Shown piece by piece: positions 6,948-15,577 of a stretch of DNA of 64,000 nt. The notes under the pieces are model-generated. The model did no database searches and had not been told where the DNA came from. It was given only the letters and a program-made list of their open reading frames with translations. Source of the DNA: Kribbella sindirgiensis. GTDB taxonomy: Bacteria > Actinomycetota > Actinomycetes > Propionibacteriales > Kribbellaceae. The first letter of the stretch is position 1. Every line of letters begins with the position of its first letter. A program made the translations under genes and the position numbers. Where the stretch lies: positions 1-64,000 of the forward strand of contig NZ_SJKA01000010.1 in NCBI RefSeq assembly GCF_004331435.1. The letters are read 5' to 3'.

Positions 6948-9188
6948 GTGTCGGGATCCACACGCGCGCCCATGGAGGGCGCCGAATTCGCTGAGGCCGT
7001 CATCGACAACGGCAGCTTCGGCACCCGCACCATCCGCTTCGAGACGGGCCGTCTGGCCCAGCAGGCCGCCGGCTCCGCCGCCGCCTACCTCGACGGCGAT
7101 ACGATGGTGCTGTCGGCCACCACGGCCAGCAAGAAGCCCAAGGACCAGTTCGACTTCTTCCCGTTGACGGTGGACGTCGAGGAGCGGATGTACGCCGCGG
7201 GCCGCATCCCGGGCTCGTTCTTCCGCCGGGAGGGCCGCCCGTCCGAGGAGGCCATCCTGACCTGCCGGCTGATCGACCGCCCGCTGCGGCCGTCGTTCGT
7301 GTCCGGCCTGCGCAACGAGATCCAGGTCGTCATCACGGTCCTGGCGCTGAACCCGGACAAGCTGTACGACGTGCTCGCGATCAACGCGGCCTCGATGTCG
7401 ACCCAGCTGGCCGGCCTGCCGTTCTCCGGCCCGATCGGCGGCGTCCGCGTCGCGCTGATCAACGGCCAGTGGGTGGCGTTCCCGACCCACACCGAGCTCG
7501 AAGACGCGGTCTTCGACATGGTGGTGGCCGGTCGCGTGACCGAGACCGGTGACGTCGCGATCATGATGGTCGAGGCCGAGTCGACCCCGGGCACCTTCGA
7601 GAAGGTCGCCGCCGGTACCCAGGCGCCGACCGAGGAGATCGTCGCCGAGGGCCTCGAGGCTTCCAAGGCGTTCATCAAGGCGCTGGTCGAGGCGCAGGCC
7701 GACCTGGCCGCGCGGGCCGCGAAGCCGACCGGTGAGTTCCCGGTCTTCCCGGACTACGCCGACGACGCGTTCGCCGCGGTCGAGGCCTCGGCGAGCGAGG
7801 AGCTCGCCCAGGCGCTGACCATCGCCGGCAAGCACGAGCGCGAGGACGCCACCGACGCGGTCAAGGCCGCCACGGTGGACAAGCTGGCCGCCGACTTCGA
7901 GGGCCGCGAGAAGGAGCTGTCCGCAGCCTTCCGCTCGCTGACCAAGAAGCTGGTCCGGCAGCGGGTGCTGAAGGACAAGGTCCGCATCGACGGCCGCGGG
8001 CTGGCCGACATCCGGCCGCTGAAGGCCCAGATCGGCGTGCTCCCGCGGGTGCACGGTTCGGCGCTGTTCGAGCGCGGCGAGACCCAGATCATGGGTGTCA
8101 CCACGCTGAACATGCTCCGGATGGAGCAGCAGCTGGACACGCTCTCCCCGGAGACCCGCAAGCGGTACATGCACAACTACAACTTCCCGCCGTACTCGAC
8201 CGGTGAGACCGGCCGGGTCGGGTCGCCGAAGCGCCGCGAGATCGGTCACGGCGCGCTGGCCGAGCGGGCCCTGGTGCCGGTGCTGCCGTCGCGGGAGGAC
8301 TTCCCGTACGCGCTGCGTCAGGTGTCCGAGGCGCTCGGTTCGAACGGGTCCACCTCGATGGGTTCGGTCTGCGCCTCGACGCTGTCGCTGCTGAACGCCG
8401 GTGTGCCGCTGAAGGCCCCGGTCGCCGGTATCGCGATGGGCCTCATCTCCGGTGAGGTCGACGGCGAGACGCAGTACGTCGCGCTGACCGACATCCTGGG
8501 CGCCGAGGACGCGTTCGGCGACATGGACTTCAAGGTCGCCGGGACGAAGGACTTCGTCACCGCCCTGCAGCTGGACACCAAGCTGGACGGCATCCCGGCC
8601 AGCGTGCTGGCCGGCGCGCTGACCCAGGCCAAGGACGCCCGCCTGACGATCCTGGACGTGATGGCCAAGGCCATCGACGCGCCGGGTGAGATGAGCGAGT
8701 TCGCGCCGCGGGTCATCTCGGTGAAGGTCCCGGTCGACAAGATCGGCGAGGTCATCGGGCCGAAGGGCAAGATGATCAACCAGATCACCGAGGACACCGG
8801 CGCCGACATCTCGATCGAGGACGACGGCACCGTGTACATCGGCGCGACCGACGGCCCGAGTGCGGAGGCCGCGAGAGCTGCTATCAATGCGATCGCGAAC
8901 CCGACCATGCCGGAGAAGGGTGAGCGCTACCTGGGTACGGTCGTGAAGACGACCAACTTCGGTGCGTTCATCAGCCTGCTGCCGGGCAAGGACGGCCTGC
9001 TGCACATCAGCAAGCTGCGTCCGCTGGCCGGTGGCAAGCGCGTCGAGGCCGTCGAGGACGTGCTCTCGGTGGGTCAGAAGCTGCAGGTCGAGATCGCCGA
9101 GATCGACGACCGCGGCAAGCTCTCGCTGATCCCGGTGATCGAGGGCTCCGACGACGAGAAGAAGGAAGAGGCGCCGGCCGCCGAGTGA
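6948..9188 (+). CDS. pnp: Polyribonucleotide nucleotidyltransferase (PNPase)
   Basis: A 746-residue 3'-5' phosphorolytic exoribonuclease, and in actinobacteria probably also the RNA 3'-tailing enzyme. Two RNase PH domains flank a helical linker; the second contains FPPYSTGETGRVGSPKRREI and GSNGSTSMGSVCASTL, the phosphate-binding/catalytic region. A KH domain (KIGEVIGPKGKMINQI) and an S1 domain (GTVVKTTNFGAFISLLPGKD) end the protein. The GTG at 6948 is preferred because GAGAGGGG lies 6 nt upstream; an ATG at 6972 (MEGAEFAEAV) is the alternative. The 227-nt leader after the rpsO hairpin has no other gene. Its stop overlaps the start of the M16 protease. Confidence 0.96.
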   Translation: MSGSTRAPMEGAEFAEAVIDNGSFGTRTIRFETGRLAQQAAGSAAAYLDGDTMVLSATTASKKPKDQFDFFPLTVDVEERMYAAGRIPGSFFRREGRPSEEAILTCRLIDRPLRPSFVSGLRNEIQVVITVLALNPDKLYDVLAINAASMSTQLAGLPFSGPIGGVRVALINGQWVAFPTHTELEDAVFDMVVAGRVTETGDVAIMMVEAESTPGTFEKVAAGTQAPTEEIVAEGLEASKAFIKALVEAQADLAARAAKPTGEFPVFPDYADDAFAAVEASASEELAQALTIAGKHEREDATDAVKAATVDKLAADFEGREKELSAAFRSLTKKLVRQRVLKDKVRIDGRGLADIRPLKAQIGVLPRVHGSALFERGETQIMGVTTLNMLRMEQQLDTLSPETRKRYMHNYNFPPYSTGETGRVGSPKRREIGHGALAERALVPVLPSREDFPYALRQVSEALGSNGSTSMGSVCASTLSLLNAGVPLKAPVAGIAMGLISGEVDGETQYVALTDILGAEDAFGDMDFKVAGTKDFVTALQLDTKLDGIPASVLAGALTQAKDARLTILDVMAKAIDAPGEMSEFAPRVISVKVPVDKIGEVIGPKGKMINQITEDTGADISIEDDGTVYIGATDGPSAEAARAAINAIANPTMPEKGERYLGTVVKTTNFGAFISLLPGKDGLLHISKLRPLAGGKRVEAVEDVLSVGQKLQVEIAEIDDRGKLSLIPVIEGSDDEKKEEAPAAE

Positions 9189-10498
9189 CTCGCGCAATCA
9201 CGAGTACCCTGCTGAGCCCGGAGGCGGGCGGTCCGGTGAAACGGACCGTCCTGCCCTCCGGGCTTCGTGTGCTCACCCAATCCGTCCCGGGCTTCCGATC
9301 CGTCACGTTCGGAGTCTGGGTCGGCGTCGGCTCCCGGGACGAACCGGAGCAGCTGGCCGGCGCCACGCACTTCCTCGAGCACCTGCTGTTCAAGGGCACC
9401 GAGCGCCGCGACGCGCTGGAGATCTCGGCCTCGATCGACGCGGTCGGCGGCGAGATGAACGCGTTCACCGGCAAGGAGTACACGTGCTACTACGCACGGG
9501 TGCTGGACACCGACCTGCCGCTCGCGGTCGATGTCGTCTGCGACATGATCACCTCCGCCACGCTGACGACCGCGGACGTGGAGAGTGAGCGCGACGTCAT
9601 CGACGAAGAGATCGCGATGCACGCCGACGAGACGTCGGACCACATCCACGACCTGTTCGCGGAGCAGCTGTGGGGCAGGTCCCCGCTCGGGCGTTCGATC
9701 ACCGGTACGCCGGAATCGGTCGCCGGGCTGTCCCGCCAGCAGGTCGTCGGCTGGTACCGGCGCCGCTACAAGCCGTCCAACATCGTCGTGTCGGTGGCCG
9801 GCAACGTCGACCACGCCGACGTGGTCCGCCTGGTCCGCAAGGCGTTCGAGCGGCACTGGGTGACGGCCGAGGCCGAGCCCGCCGCTGTACGACGTGGTGC
9901 GGGCAAGACCGTTCCGACGTACGGCGGGGTGCAGGTGCACCACCGTGACGTCGAGCAGGCGCATCTGGTGCTCGGGATGCCGGGGCTGGTCCGGAGCGAC
10001 GAGCGCCGGTACACCGCCGGCGTACTGCACGGGATCGTCGGCGGCGGGATGTCGTCGCGGCTGTTCCAGGAGGTCCGGGAGAAGCGCGGGCTGGCGTACT
10101 CGGTGTTCACGTTCGGTTCGGCGTACGCCGACGCGGGCATGGTCGGCGTGTACGCGGGCTGCCTGCCGAAGAAGGCCCCCGAGGTCCTGGACGTGATCCG
10201 CGGCGAACTCGATTCGATTGCCCGCGGCAACATCACCCCCGACGAACTGCTCCGCGGCAAGGGCCAGATGCGCGGCTCGGTCGTGATGGGACTGGAGGAC
10301 ACCGGCGCCAAGATGACCCGGATCGCGAAGGCCGAACTCGTGTACGGCCAGCTCCAGACCGTCGACGAGATCCTGCACCGCATCGACTCCGTCACGCTGG
10401 ATGACGTCGCCGCGCTGGCCGCCGAGCTGTACGCCGGCACTCCCGCCCTGACCGTGATGGGCCCGTTCGACGAAGGCAGCACGGCCTTCACGCTCTGA
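9185..10498 (+). CDS. M16-family zinc metallopeptidase (insulinase/processing-peptidase-like)
   Basis: A 437-residue M16 peptidase. The inverted zinc motif HxxEH is HFLEH at residues 62-66, and the distal acidic ligand region is SERDVIDEEIAMHADE about 75 residues on. The C-terminal half carries the usual inactive lobe with GGGMSSRLFQEVREKRGLAY. It has no signal peptide and should be cytoplasmic. GTG at 9185 overlaps the pnp stop (GTGA), so the two are translationally coupled; pnp followed by an M16 protease is a conserved actinobacterial arrangement. The substrate is unknown. Confidence 0.94.
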   Translation: MTRAITSTLLSPEAGGPVKRTVLPSGLRVLTQSVPGFRSVTFGVWVGVGSRDEPEQLAGATHFLEHLLFKGTERRDALEISASIDAVGGEMNAFTGKEYTCYYARVLDTDLPLAVDVVCDMITSATLTTADVESERDVIDEEIAMHADETSDHIHDLFAEQLWGRSPLGRSITGTPESVAGLSRQQVVGWYRRRYKPSNIVVSVAGNVDHADVVRLVRKAFERHWVTAEAEPAAVRRGAGKTVPTYGGVQVHHRDVEQAHLVLGMPGLVRSDERRYTAGVLHGIVGGGMSSRLFQEVREKRGLAYSVFTFGSAYADAGMVGVYAGCLPKKAPEVLDVIRGELDSIARGNITPDELLRGKGQMRGSVVMGLEDTGAKMTRIAKAELVYGQLQTVDEILHRIDSVTLDDVAALAAELYAGTPALTVMGPFDEGSTAFTL

Positions 10499-10533
10499 CG
10501 TGCCGGGCGCATACTGGCGCCAAGGGGGCGGTC

Positions 10534-11925
10534 ATGAGCACCATCGCGGCGGATATCCATGCACTCAACGAGTTGGCCACGGACTTTCGTGGCGACCTGA
10601 TCCGGCCGGGCGATCCGGCGTACGACGACCAGCGGAGGGTCTGGAACGGGTCGATCGACCGCCGGCCCGGGCTGATCGCGCGGTGCACCGGGGTCGCCGA
10701 CATCCGGTCGGCGCTCGCCTACGCGCGGCGTACCGGTGGGCCGGTCGCGGTGCGGGGCGGCGGCCACAGCTTCCCCGGGCACTCCACGTGTGACGGCGGA
10801 ACGCTGATCGATCTCGGCCTGTTGAAGGGCATCCGGGTCGATCCGGTACGTCGTACCGCGCGGGCGCAGGCAGGTGTGCTGCTCGGGGAGCTCGACCGGG
10901 AGACCCAGGCGTTCGGCCTGGCCACGCCGTCCGGGATCGTCACGCACACCGGTCTGGCCGGGTTGACGCTGGGCGGCGGGATCGGCTGGCTGATGCGCAA
11001 GTACGGGCTGAGTATCGACAACCTGCTCTCGGCCGACGTTGTCACGGCCGACGGCGACCTGGTGACTGCCTCCCCGGACGAGAACGCCGACCTGTTCTGG
11101 GGGATCCGCGGCGGCGGCGGGAACTTCGGCGTCGTGACCGAGTTCGAGTTCCAGCTGCACCCGGTCGGGCCGATCGTGTACGGCGGCCTGGTCGCGTGGC
11201 CGATGGACCTGTCGCCGGAGCTGATGCGTTTCTACCGGGACTGGATCACCGATATCCCCGACGAGCTCACGACCGCGGTGATCCACCGCCGGCTGCCGTC
11301 CACGGCGACGATCCCGCCCGAGCTGCACGGCCGGCCCGTGGTGGCGGTCGTCGCCTGCTATGCCGGGCCGGTCGAGGACGGCGAGCGGGTGGTGGCCCCG
11401 CTGAAGGCGTTCGCGCCGCCGCTGCTGGATCTGGTGAAGCCGCAGCCGTACCTGGACCTGCAGGCGATGCTCGACCCCGGCTTCCCGCATGGCCGCTGGT
11501 ACTACATCCGCGCCGGCGATGTGGCCGAACTGTCCGACGAGGTGATCGACGTGGCCGTGGCCCGCGGTCACGCGATCGATTCGCCGTACACCGCGTACCC
11601 GATCTTCCACCTCGGCGGCGCGATCTCCCGGGTACCGGCCGACAGTACGCCGTTCGGCGGCCGGGCGAGCGGACACACGTTCAACTTCGTCGGCGCGACC
11701 GATGGGCCGGACGGTTTCGAGGCCCAGCGCGACTGGGTCCGCGATTCCTGGCGGGCCCTCGAGCCGCACCTGACCGGCGTCTACCTCAACTTCCTGAGCA
11801 ACGAGGGCACCGACCGGATCCGCTCCGCGTACGGCGCCGCGACGTACGACCGGTTGCAGACGCTCAAACGCAAGTACGACCCCGGCAACCTGTTCCACCT
11901 GAACCAGAACATCCCACCGCACTAA
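10534..11925 (+). CDS. FAD-binding oxidoreductase, berberine-bridge-enzyme type
   Basis: A 463-residue flavoenzyme with an N-terminal PCMH FAD-binding domain and a C-terminal BBE domain. RGGGHSFPGHSTCDGG near residue 80 contains the histidine that usually forms the covalent flavin bond. TLGGGIGWLMRKYGL and GIRGGGGNFGVVTEFEF follow, and YDPGNLFHLNQNI is the BBE signature at the C-terminus. Family members oxidise sugars, alkaloids or secondary metabolites; the substrate is not predictable. A CATACT box at 10518-10523 may be its -10, with AAGGGGG just before the ATG. It lies upstream of three ABC exporters but has a 161-bp gap to them. Confidence 0.9.
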   Translation: MSTIAADIHALNELATDFRGDLIRPGDPAYDDQRRVWNGSIDRRPGLIARCTGVADIRSALAYARRTGGPVAVRGGGHSFPGHSTCDGGTLIDLGLLKGIRVDPVRRTARAQAGVLLGELDRETQAFGLATPSGIVTHTGLAGLTLGGGIGWLMRKYGLSIDNLLSADVVTADGDLVTASPDENADLFWGIRGGGGNFGVVTEFEFQLHPVGPIVYGGLVAWPMDLSPELMRFYRDWITDIPDELTTAVIHRRLPSTATIPPELHGRPVVAVVACYAGPVEDGERVVAPLKAFAPPLLDLVKPQPYLDLQAMLDPGFPHGRWYYIRAGDVAELSDEVIDVAVARGHAIDSPYTAYPIFHLGGAISRVPADSTPFGGRASGHTFNFVGATDGPDGFEAQRDWVRDSWRALEPHLTGVYLNFLSNEGTDRIRSAYGAATYDRLQTLKRKYDPGNLFHLNQNIPPH

Positions 11926-12086
11926 GCGTTGTGCGATAGGTTGACGCCAAGACGTCATACGTGATCTGCCACTGGATCCCTGGACGCACGGGCCGGGCCT
12001 GCTTGCTGGGATGACACGCAATTTGCGGCCGACGCGATCCGCGCTGGAACACCGGCGCGGCTCCGGCCTGCCTTGCGAGGATCCTC
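11926..12086. other. Leader region of the ABC-exporter operon
   Basis: A TAGGTT box at 11937-11942 may be the -10 for the operon starting at 12087, giving a leader of about 135 nt. A 17-codon open frame (GTG 11961 to TGA 12014) is present but has no ribosome binding site. Confidence 0.3.
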
Positions 12087-13793
12087 GTGCTCGACGCGTT
12101 CCGTACTGCCCGTGAATCACTGGTCGACGCCCTCCGGATCACCCCCGGATGGCTCGCGACGTACTCCGTTCTCCAACTATTGCTGGCCGTTCTGCCTGGT
12201 GCACAGGTGGTGCTGATCCGCGAGCTGATCGACAGCGGTGCCGTCTGGCGTCCGCTGCTCGGGCTGACTGTGGTGGTCGGGGCGATGTATCCGCTGACCC
12301 AGGTGTCGAACGGCGTCGGCCAGCGGATGATGCTGCGTCTCCGGCTCGAACTGCGGATCGAACTGGCGCGCGTCGCCGCCCGGCTGAGCCCGAGCCGGCT
12401 GGCCGATCCCGGTACGGTCCGCGACCTGGAGGCGAGTCAGACCGCGACGCACCCGATGAGTGATGTGGCCGGCAAGCCGGTGCAACTGCTCAGCGCGGCG
12501 GCGACGTCCGGCGTCCTGTGCGCGGCGATCGCGTCGATCAACCTGGTCTCGGGGCTGCTGGTGCTTGCGGCGCTGGTGCCGACAGTTCTCGCGTTCACGG
12601 TGATCTCGCGGATGGAGGCGAAGGGGTGGCCGCGGGTCGCCGAGCATGACCGCAAGGCGGCGTACGCGACCGAGCAGCTGATCCAGCAACGTCCCGGGAC
12701 CGAGTTGGCGGTGCTGGGATCGGGGTGGAAGGTGGCCGGGCTGGTCGCGAACAGCCGGGCGTCGGCGACCTGGGTCCTCGATCGGATGATCCGTACGGCG
12801 GTGTTGTGCGAGCTGGGCGCGGCGCTGGTCACGGTGGTGCTGTTCGGCTGTGCGCTGGTGGCGTTGGTGCGCGGCGGTGCGACTGGGGGAGCGGCGGCCG
12901 CGGCGGTGGCCGGGACGATCACCGGGCTGAACGCGATTCGGCAGTGTGGGTATGCGTTCGGCAGCATTGTCACCGCGGCCCCGCAGGCCGCGATCTACCG
13001 CCGGTTCGTGCGGAGCGCGTCCGCCGGGCCACGTCGCGCGGTGGTCCGGCGCGTCGATTCTGTTGCCTTGGACAACGTCACGTTCGGGTACCCGGGCGCC
13101 GCCGGGCCGGCCCTTCGCGGCGTGACGATCGAGGCCCGGCGGGGCGAGATGGTTGCGTTGGTCGGCGTGAACGGGGCCGGCAAGTCGACGGCGATCAACG
13201 TGCTGGTCGGTGCGTTGAGCCCCGACCGCGGGCGGGTGCTGATCGACGGCGCCGACGCCGACGCGCTCGCCGAGGACGAGCGACTCGCGCACTTCGGCCT
13301 GCTGGTGCAGGAGTTCGGACGCTTCGAGTTCACCCTCCGCGACGCTGTCGGCCTCGGTGCGCCGGACGCCGTCACGGACCAGGACATCCGCGACGCCCTG
13401 GCCGGTGCGTTCGCCGCCGACCTCCCGCTGGACACCCAACTCGGCCAGCAATGGGGCGGCATCGGCATCTCCGGCGGCCAATGGCAGCGGCTGGCGCTCG
13501 CGCGGATTCGGCTGCGCAACGCAGGCGTCTGGATCCTCGACGAGCCGACGTCCGCGATCGACGCCGAGGCAGAGCATGAGATCTTCACCGACCTACGTCG
13601 TACCAGCGCCGGCCGGATCACGATCGTCGTCTCGCATCGAGCCTGGACCCTCCGCGCCATGGACCGCATCTACCTCATCGACGACGGCACCGTCGTACAG
13701 CAAGGAACGTACGACGACTTGATGGCCGACCCCACCACCCGCTTCGCTCGCCTGTTCGCCACCCAAAGCCTCGCGGGGTGGACTGGTGGGTGA
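12087..13793 (+). CDS. ABC exporter, fused permease and ATPase (first of three)
   Basis: A 568-residue half-transporter with an N-terminal ABC type-1 membrane domain (about residues 15-290) and a C-terminal ATPase. Walker A is GVNGAGKST near residue 362, the Q-loop is LVQEFGRFEF, the signature is SGGQWQRLALAR, Walker B with D-loop is WILDEPTSAID and the switch is SHRAW. A tryptophan after the SGGQ signature and the QEFGRF Q-loop are common in exporters found beside ribosomal-peptide clusters. GTG at 12087 follows GAGG. The next gene starts on its stop codon, so the three exporters form one operon. The cargo is unknown. Confidence 0.9.
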   Translation: MLDAFRTARESLVDALRITPGWLATYSVLQLLLAVLPGAQVVLIRELIDSGAVWRPLLGLTVVVGAMYPLTQVSNGVGQRMMLRLRLELRIELARVAARLSPSRLADPGTVRDLEASQTATHPMSDVAGKPVQLLSAAATSGVLCAAIASINLVSGLLVLAALVPTVLAFTVISRMEAKGWPRVAEHDRKAAYATEQLIQQRPGTELAVLGSGWKVAGLVANSRASATWVLDRMIRTAVLCELGAALVTVVLFGCALVALVRGGATGGAAAAAVAGTITGLNAIRQCGYAFGSIVTAAPQAAIYRRFVRSASAGPRRAVVRRVDSVALDNVTFGYPGAAGPALRGVTIEARRGEMVALVGVNGAGKSTAINVLVGALSPDRGRVLIDGADADALAEDERLAHFGLLVQEFGRFEFTLRDAVGLGAPDAVTDQDIRDALAGAFAADLPLDTQLGQQWGGIGISGGQWQRLALARIRLRNAGVWILDEPTSAIDAEAEHEIFTDLRRTSAGRITIVVSHRAWTLRAMDRIYLIDDGTVVQQGTYDDLMADPTTRFARLFATQSLAGWTGG

Positions 13794-15577
13794 TGTTGAC
13801 TGGGGCGGTGCGTGGACTTCGGCGGTTTGCGGGCGTTGGGTGGGGTGCGGGTCGGGGGCTGTTCGTTCTCACCGTTGGCATGGTTGGAGTAGCTGCCGCG
13901 GCGCCTCTTGGGATCGCGGTGGGGCTGGGGCAGGTTGTTGCGGGGGTTGCTCGGGGGGACAGGGCTTACGCGGTGGGGTGGGCTGCTGTCGCGGGTGCGT
14001 GTTTGTTGTTGCAGTGGCTTGGTGGTGCGCTGCAGCGGGCGGCGGCGACTGCGTTGGGGGAGCGGGTCGATGCGCTGCTGCAGCACGAGCTGATGCGGGC
14101 TGTCGCAGCGCCCAGCGGCGTGCGGCACTTGGAGGATCCTGCGACGGCCGCGCTGGTGGAGGTCGGGCGGGACACCTTACGGGCGGACTGGGCGCGTCCT
14201 GGCCGGCTCGCGAGCACGATCGGTGGTCTGGCCACGGGGCGGATCATTCTGCTGGCCGCGGGCATCATCCTCGCCGGATTCCACTGGTGGCTGGGCGCGG
14301 GTCTGCTCGCGGCCGGTGTCTGGGCGGCGTACGAGGACCGGGTCGCGTCCCGCACCGAGGCAGGACACCACTACGGCGCGTCGGAGTCGGCTCGCCGGAT
14401 GCGGTATTTCAACGATCTGGGAACCACCCCGCCGGCCGCCAAGGAGATCCGCCTGTTCGGGCTGCCGGAGTTCGTCGTCAACAGGCACGGGGAGACCTGG
14501 GCCGCGACGATGCAGCGGGTTCTCACCCCGGCGGGCCGTCGTCCGCTGATCGCGACCGCGTTCCTGGGCGTTGTCGTGCTGGGCGGCATCGTGCTCGTGG
14601 TTCGCGAGGCGGTCGCCGGCCGCCTCGCCGCCGGCCCGACGGCGACGTACGTCCAGACGTTCCTGGTCGCGTTGGGCGGTATCCAGCAGTCGTCCTGGTC
14701 CGGCCTGCAGACCGAACTCGCCCTCGCAACCCTCGCCCGGTACGACGAGGCGATGCACGCAATCGCCCCGACAGCCGCGCCCGCTGACCGTGGATCGAAG
14801 CCGTCCACCGGGATGCCGCAGCGGGAGATCGCCCTTCGCGAGGTGTCGTTCAGCTACCCCGGCACCAGCCGAGAGGTGCTGCGTGATCTCGACCTGGTGA
14901 TTCCCGCCGGGCAGTCGCTCGCGGTCGTCGGCGCGAACGGTGCTGGAAAGACCAGCCTCGTCAAGCTGCTCTGCGGCCTGTACGAACCGACTCGAGGATC
15001 CGTGACGATCGACGGACTCGACCTGCGCGAGCTCGACCTCGACGACTGGCGGCGCAGGCTGGCGGTCGTCTTCCAGCAGCCCGTGCGGTTGCCGATGTCG
15101 GCGTACAGCAACGTCCGCTTCGGTCGTGCCGATGCCTCGCCGGACAGGGCGGTCGAGCGGGCAGGTGCGAAGACCATCGTCGAGGCACTGCCGAACGGTT
15201 GGGACACAGTCCTCTCGGCGGAGTTCGACGGCGGTGTCGAACTGTCCGGCGGCGAGTGGCAACGGCTGGGCCTAGCAAGAGCGCTGTACGCCGTCCAGCA
15301 GGGCGCATCCGTACTGGTACTGGACGAACCCGCCGCGCACCTGGATGCCCGATCCGAGGCAGAGCTGTACCGACGCTTCCTCGACCTCACCGCCGGGCTC
15401 ACCACGATCCTGATCTCGCACCGCTTCTCCACCGTGCGCCAGGCATCCTCCATCGTCGTCCTCGACGAAGGCAGGGTGATCGAGCAGGGATCGCACGACG
15501 AGTTGCTCGAGCGCGACGGAATCTACGCCCACCTCTTCCGCCTGCAAGCGGCTCGCTTCGAGGGAGGCCCGGCATGA
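13793..15577 (+). CDS. ABC exporter, fused permease and ATPase (second of three)
   Basis: A 594-residue half-transporter of the same architecture. Walker A is GANGAGKTS near residue 380, the Q-loop VFQQPVRLPM, the signature SGGEWQRLGLAR, Walker B VLVLDEPAAHLD and the switch ISHRFSTVR. ATG 13793 overlaps the previous stop by one base (TGATG). The GTG 15 nt upstream (13778) is an alternative start. The first 300 bp use more T and G at third codon positions than the neighbours, perhaps a trace of different ancestry. It most likely forms a heterodimer with one of its two operon partners. Confidence 0.9.
   Translation: MLTGAVRGLRRFAGVGWGAGRGLFVLTVGMVGVAAAAPLGIAVGLGQVVAGVARGDRAYAVGWAAVAGACLLLQWLGGALQRAAATALGERVDALLQHELMRAVAAPSGVRHLEDPATAALVEVGRDTLRADWARPGRLASTIGGLATGRIILLAAGIILAGFHWWLGAGLLAAGVWAAYEDRVASRTEAGHHYGASESARRMRYFNDLGTTPPAAKEIRLFGLPEFVVNRHGETWAATMQRVLTPAGRRPLIATAFLGVVVLGGIVLVVREAVAGRLAAGPTATYVQTFLVALGGIQQSSWSGLQTELALATLARYDEAMHAIAPTAAPADRGSKPSTGMPQREIALREVSFSYPGTSREVLRDLDLVIPAGQSLAVVGANGAGKTSLVKLLCGLYEPTRGSVTIDGLDLRELDLDDWRRRLAVVFQQPVRLPMSAYSNVRFGRADASPDRAVERAGAKTIVEALPNGWDTVLSAEFDGGVELSGGEWQRLGLARALYAVQQGASVLVLDEPAAHLDARSEAELYRRFLDLTAGLTTILISHRFSTVRQASSIVVLDEGRVIEQGSHDELLERDGIYAHLFRLQAARFEGGPA

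Noticed and set aside
6774..9197. Very long open frame antisense to pnp (about 800 codons)
   Set aside because: High-GC third-position bias leaves antisense frames open. The product is rich in Arg, Gly, Leu and Val with no motif, while the plus strand is an unmistakable PNPase.
11961..12014. 17-codon frame (MICHWIPGRTGRACLLG) before the three exporters as a peptide precursor
   Set aside because: No ribosome binding site, no leader-core pattern and no modification enzyme; short frames of this size are expected by chance.
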